From: Viola odorata
Lineage: Eukaryota; Streptophyta; Magnoliopsida; Malpighiales; Violaceae
Direction: 5' to 3'
NCBI GenBank assembly: GCA_963691705.1
Contig: OY829542.1
Location: forward strand, 2,859,688 to 2,923,687
Length of the DNA: 64,000 nt
Shown here piece after piece: positions 63,581-64,000 of this stretch. The notes under the pieces are model-generated. The model saw nothing but the letters and a program-made list of their open reading frames with translations, searched no databases and had not been told where the DNA came from. Position 1 is the first letter of the stretch, and every line of letters starts with the position of its first letter. Both the position numbers and the translations under genes were made by a program.

Positions 63581-64000
63581 ATGGCTCAAGAGGGATTATA
63601 TTGTGCTCTCAACCGTGCACCATTTCTTGATGGAAACAACTACTTACAATGGAAGACAAAGATGATAGCCTTCCTAGGAGGACAAGATCAAATCATGCTA
63701 GATTGTGTGTTACATGGATTTGCAACTCCCATGGAACCACCGGCTGAAGATGGATCAACAAAACCTCTTCCTTTTGATAAGTGGTCAGCCGGATCAATTG
63801 CAAGAAAACAAAGTGAAGACAAGGCAAGGTATGCTTTATTTTGTTCAATTTCTCAAAACGAATTTAATCGTGTTAGTGCTTGCAAATTGTCCAAAGATGT
63901 TTGGGAGACTTTGGAGACAGCTCATGAAGGTACTCCTCAAGTGAGAACAATTAGGCTCAACACACTCAAACGTGAATATGAACTACTAGGTATGAAAAGT
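63581..64000 (+). CDS. Copia gag, 5' part (runs off the window)
   Basis: The ATG at 63581 opens 140 codons with no stop up to the window end (MAQEGLYCALNRAPFLDGNN). LDGNNYLQWKTKMIAFL, CKLSKDVWETLETAHEG and IRLNTLKREYELL are the hallmarks of the plant Copia gag domain (UBN2 type). It lies 60 bases after the LTR/primer site. Intact as far as seen; the zinc knuckle and pol would be beyond 64000. Confidence 0.88.
   Translation, partial: MAQEGLYCALNRAPFLDGNNYLQWKTKMIAFLGGQDQIMLDCVLHGFATPMEPPAEDGSTKPLPFDKWSAGSIARKQSEDKARYALFCSISQNEFNRVSACKLSKDVWETLETAHEGTPQVRTIRLNTLKREYELLGMKS

Overview
This window is nuclear DNA of a flowering plant, almost certainly a eudicot; I cannot name the species. The signs are an intron-rich plant-type beta-cyanoalanine synthase gene, tRNA-Asp-primed Athila-type Ty3/gypsy retrotransposons, a Ty1/copia element, a plant L1-type LINE, hAT-like elements and an endogenous pararetrovirus. 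Only one host gene is clearly recognisable. Most of the rest is transposable elements stacked inside one another.

Region 1 (805-29322) is a three-level nest of Athila-type elements. Element A (+, 805-29322) is old and internally deleted. Element B (-, 4601-25271) sits in A with target-site duplication (TSD) GGCAA. Element C (+, 8444-21929) sits in B with TSD GGACC. C is young: its two 1731-bp LTRs differ at only about four positions by eye. It has open gag and pol frames and a third ORF after pol that carries one in-frame stop. B and C share that third ORF, while A has lost it together with the gag core and RT/RNase H/most of integrase.

Region 2 (29323-36898) holds an unassigned stretch, an hAT-like MITE with a perfect 8-bp TSD (31019-31534), a probable Copia LTR remnant, the 3' end of a lost cyanoalanine synthase copy (32818-33068), and the first nine exons of a second copy (from 34863).

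Region 3 (36899-45670): the last intron of that gene is interrupted by an 8.6-kb insertion with hAT-like ends and an 8-bp TSD (CGAATGGT). Inside it, between (TA)n tracts, lies a rearranged endogenous pararetrovirus (37221-44508). Its RT-RNase H and transactivator-like genes are present in sense and inverted copies, and its promoter region is duplicated. Transcription through the intron would yield a long hairpin RNA. The upstream paralog keeps the uninterrupted target site, so the insertion can be read directly. The last exon follows at 45572-45670.

Region 4 (45671-49437) contains a 5'-truncated LINE, a palindromic MITE and exon 1 of a third cyanoalanine synthase copy, so the gene was tandemly triplicated before the insertions.

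Region 5 (about 49408-62470) is a decayed Ty3/gypsy element of Tat-like appearance (gag-like, protease, RT, RNase H and integrase remnants). It is cut up by three solo LTRs, each with an exact 5-bp TSD (AGCGC, GGTAG, TTCCA), and by a 1.7-kb palindromic repeat block. Region 6 (62518-64000) is the 5' end of a Copia element (LTR, primer site, open gag) running off the window.
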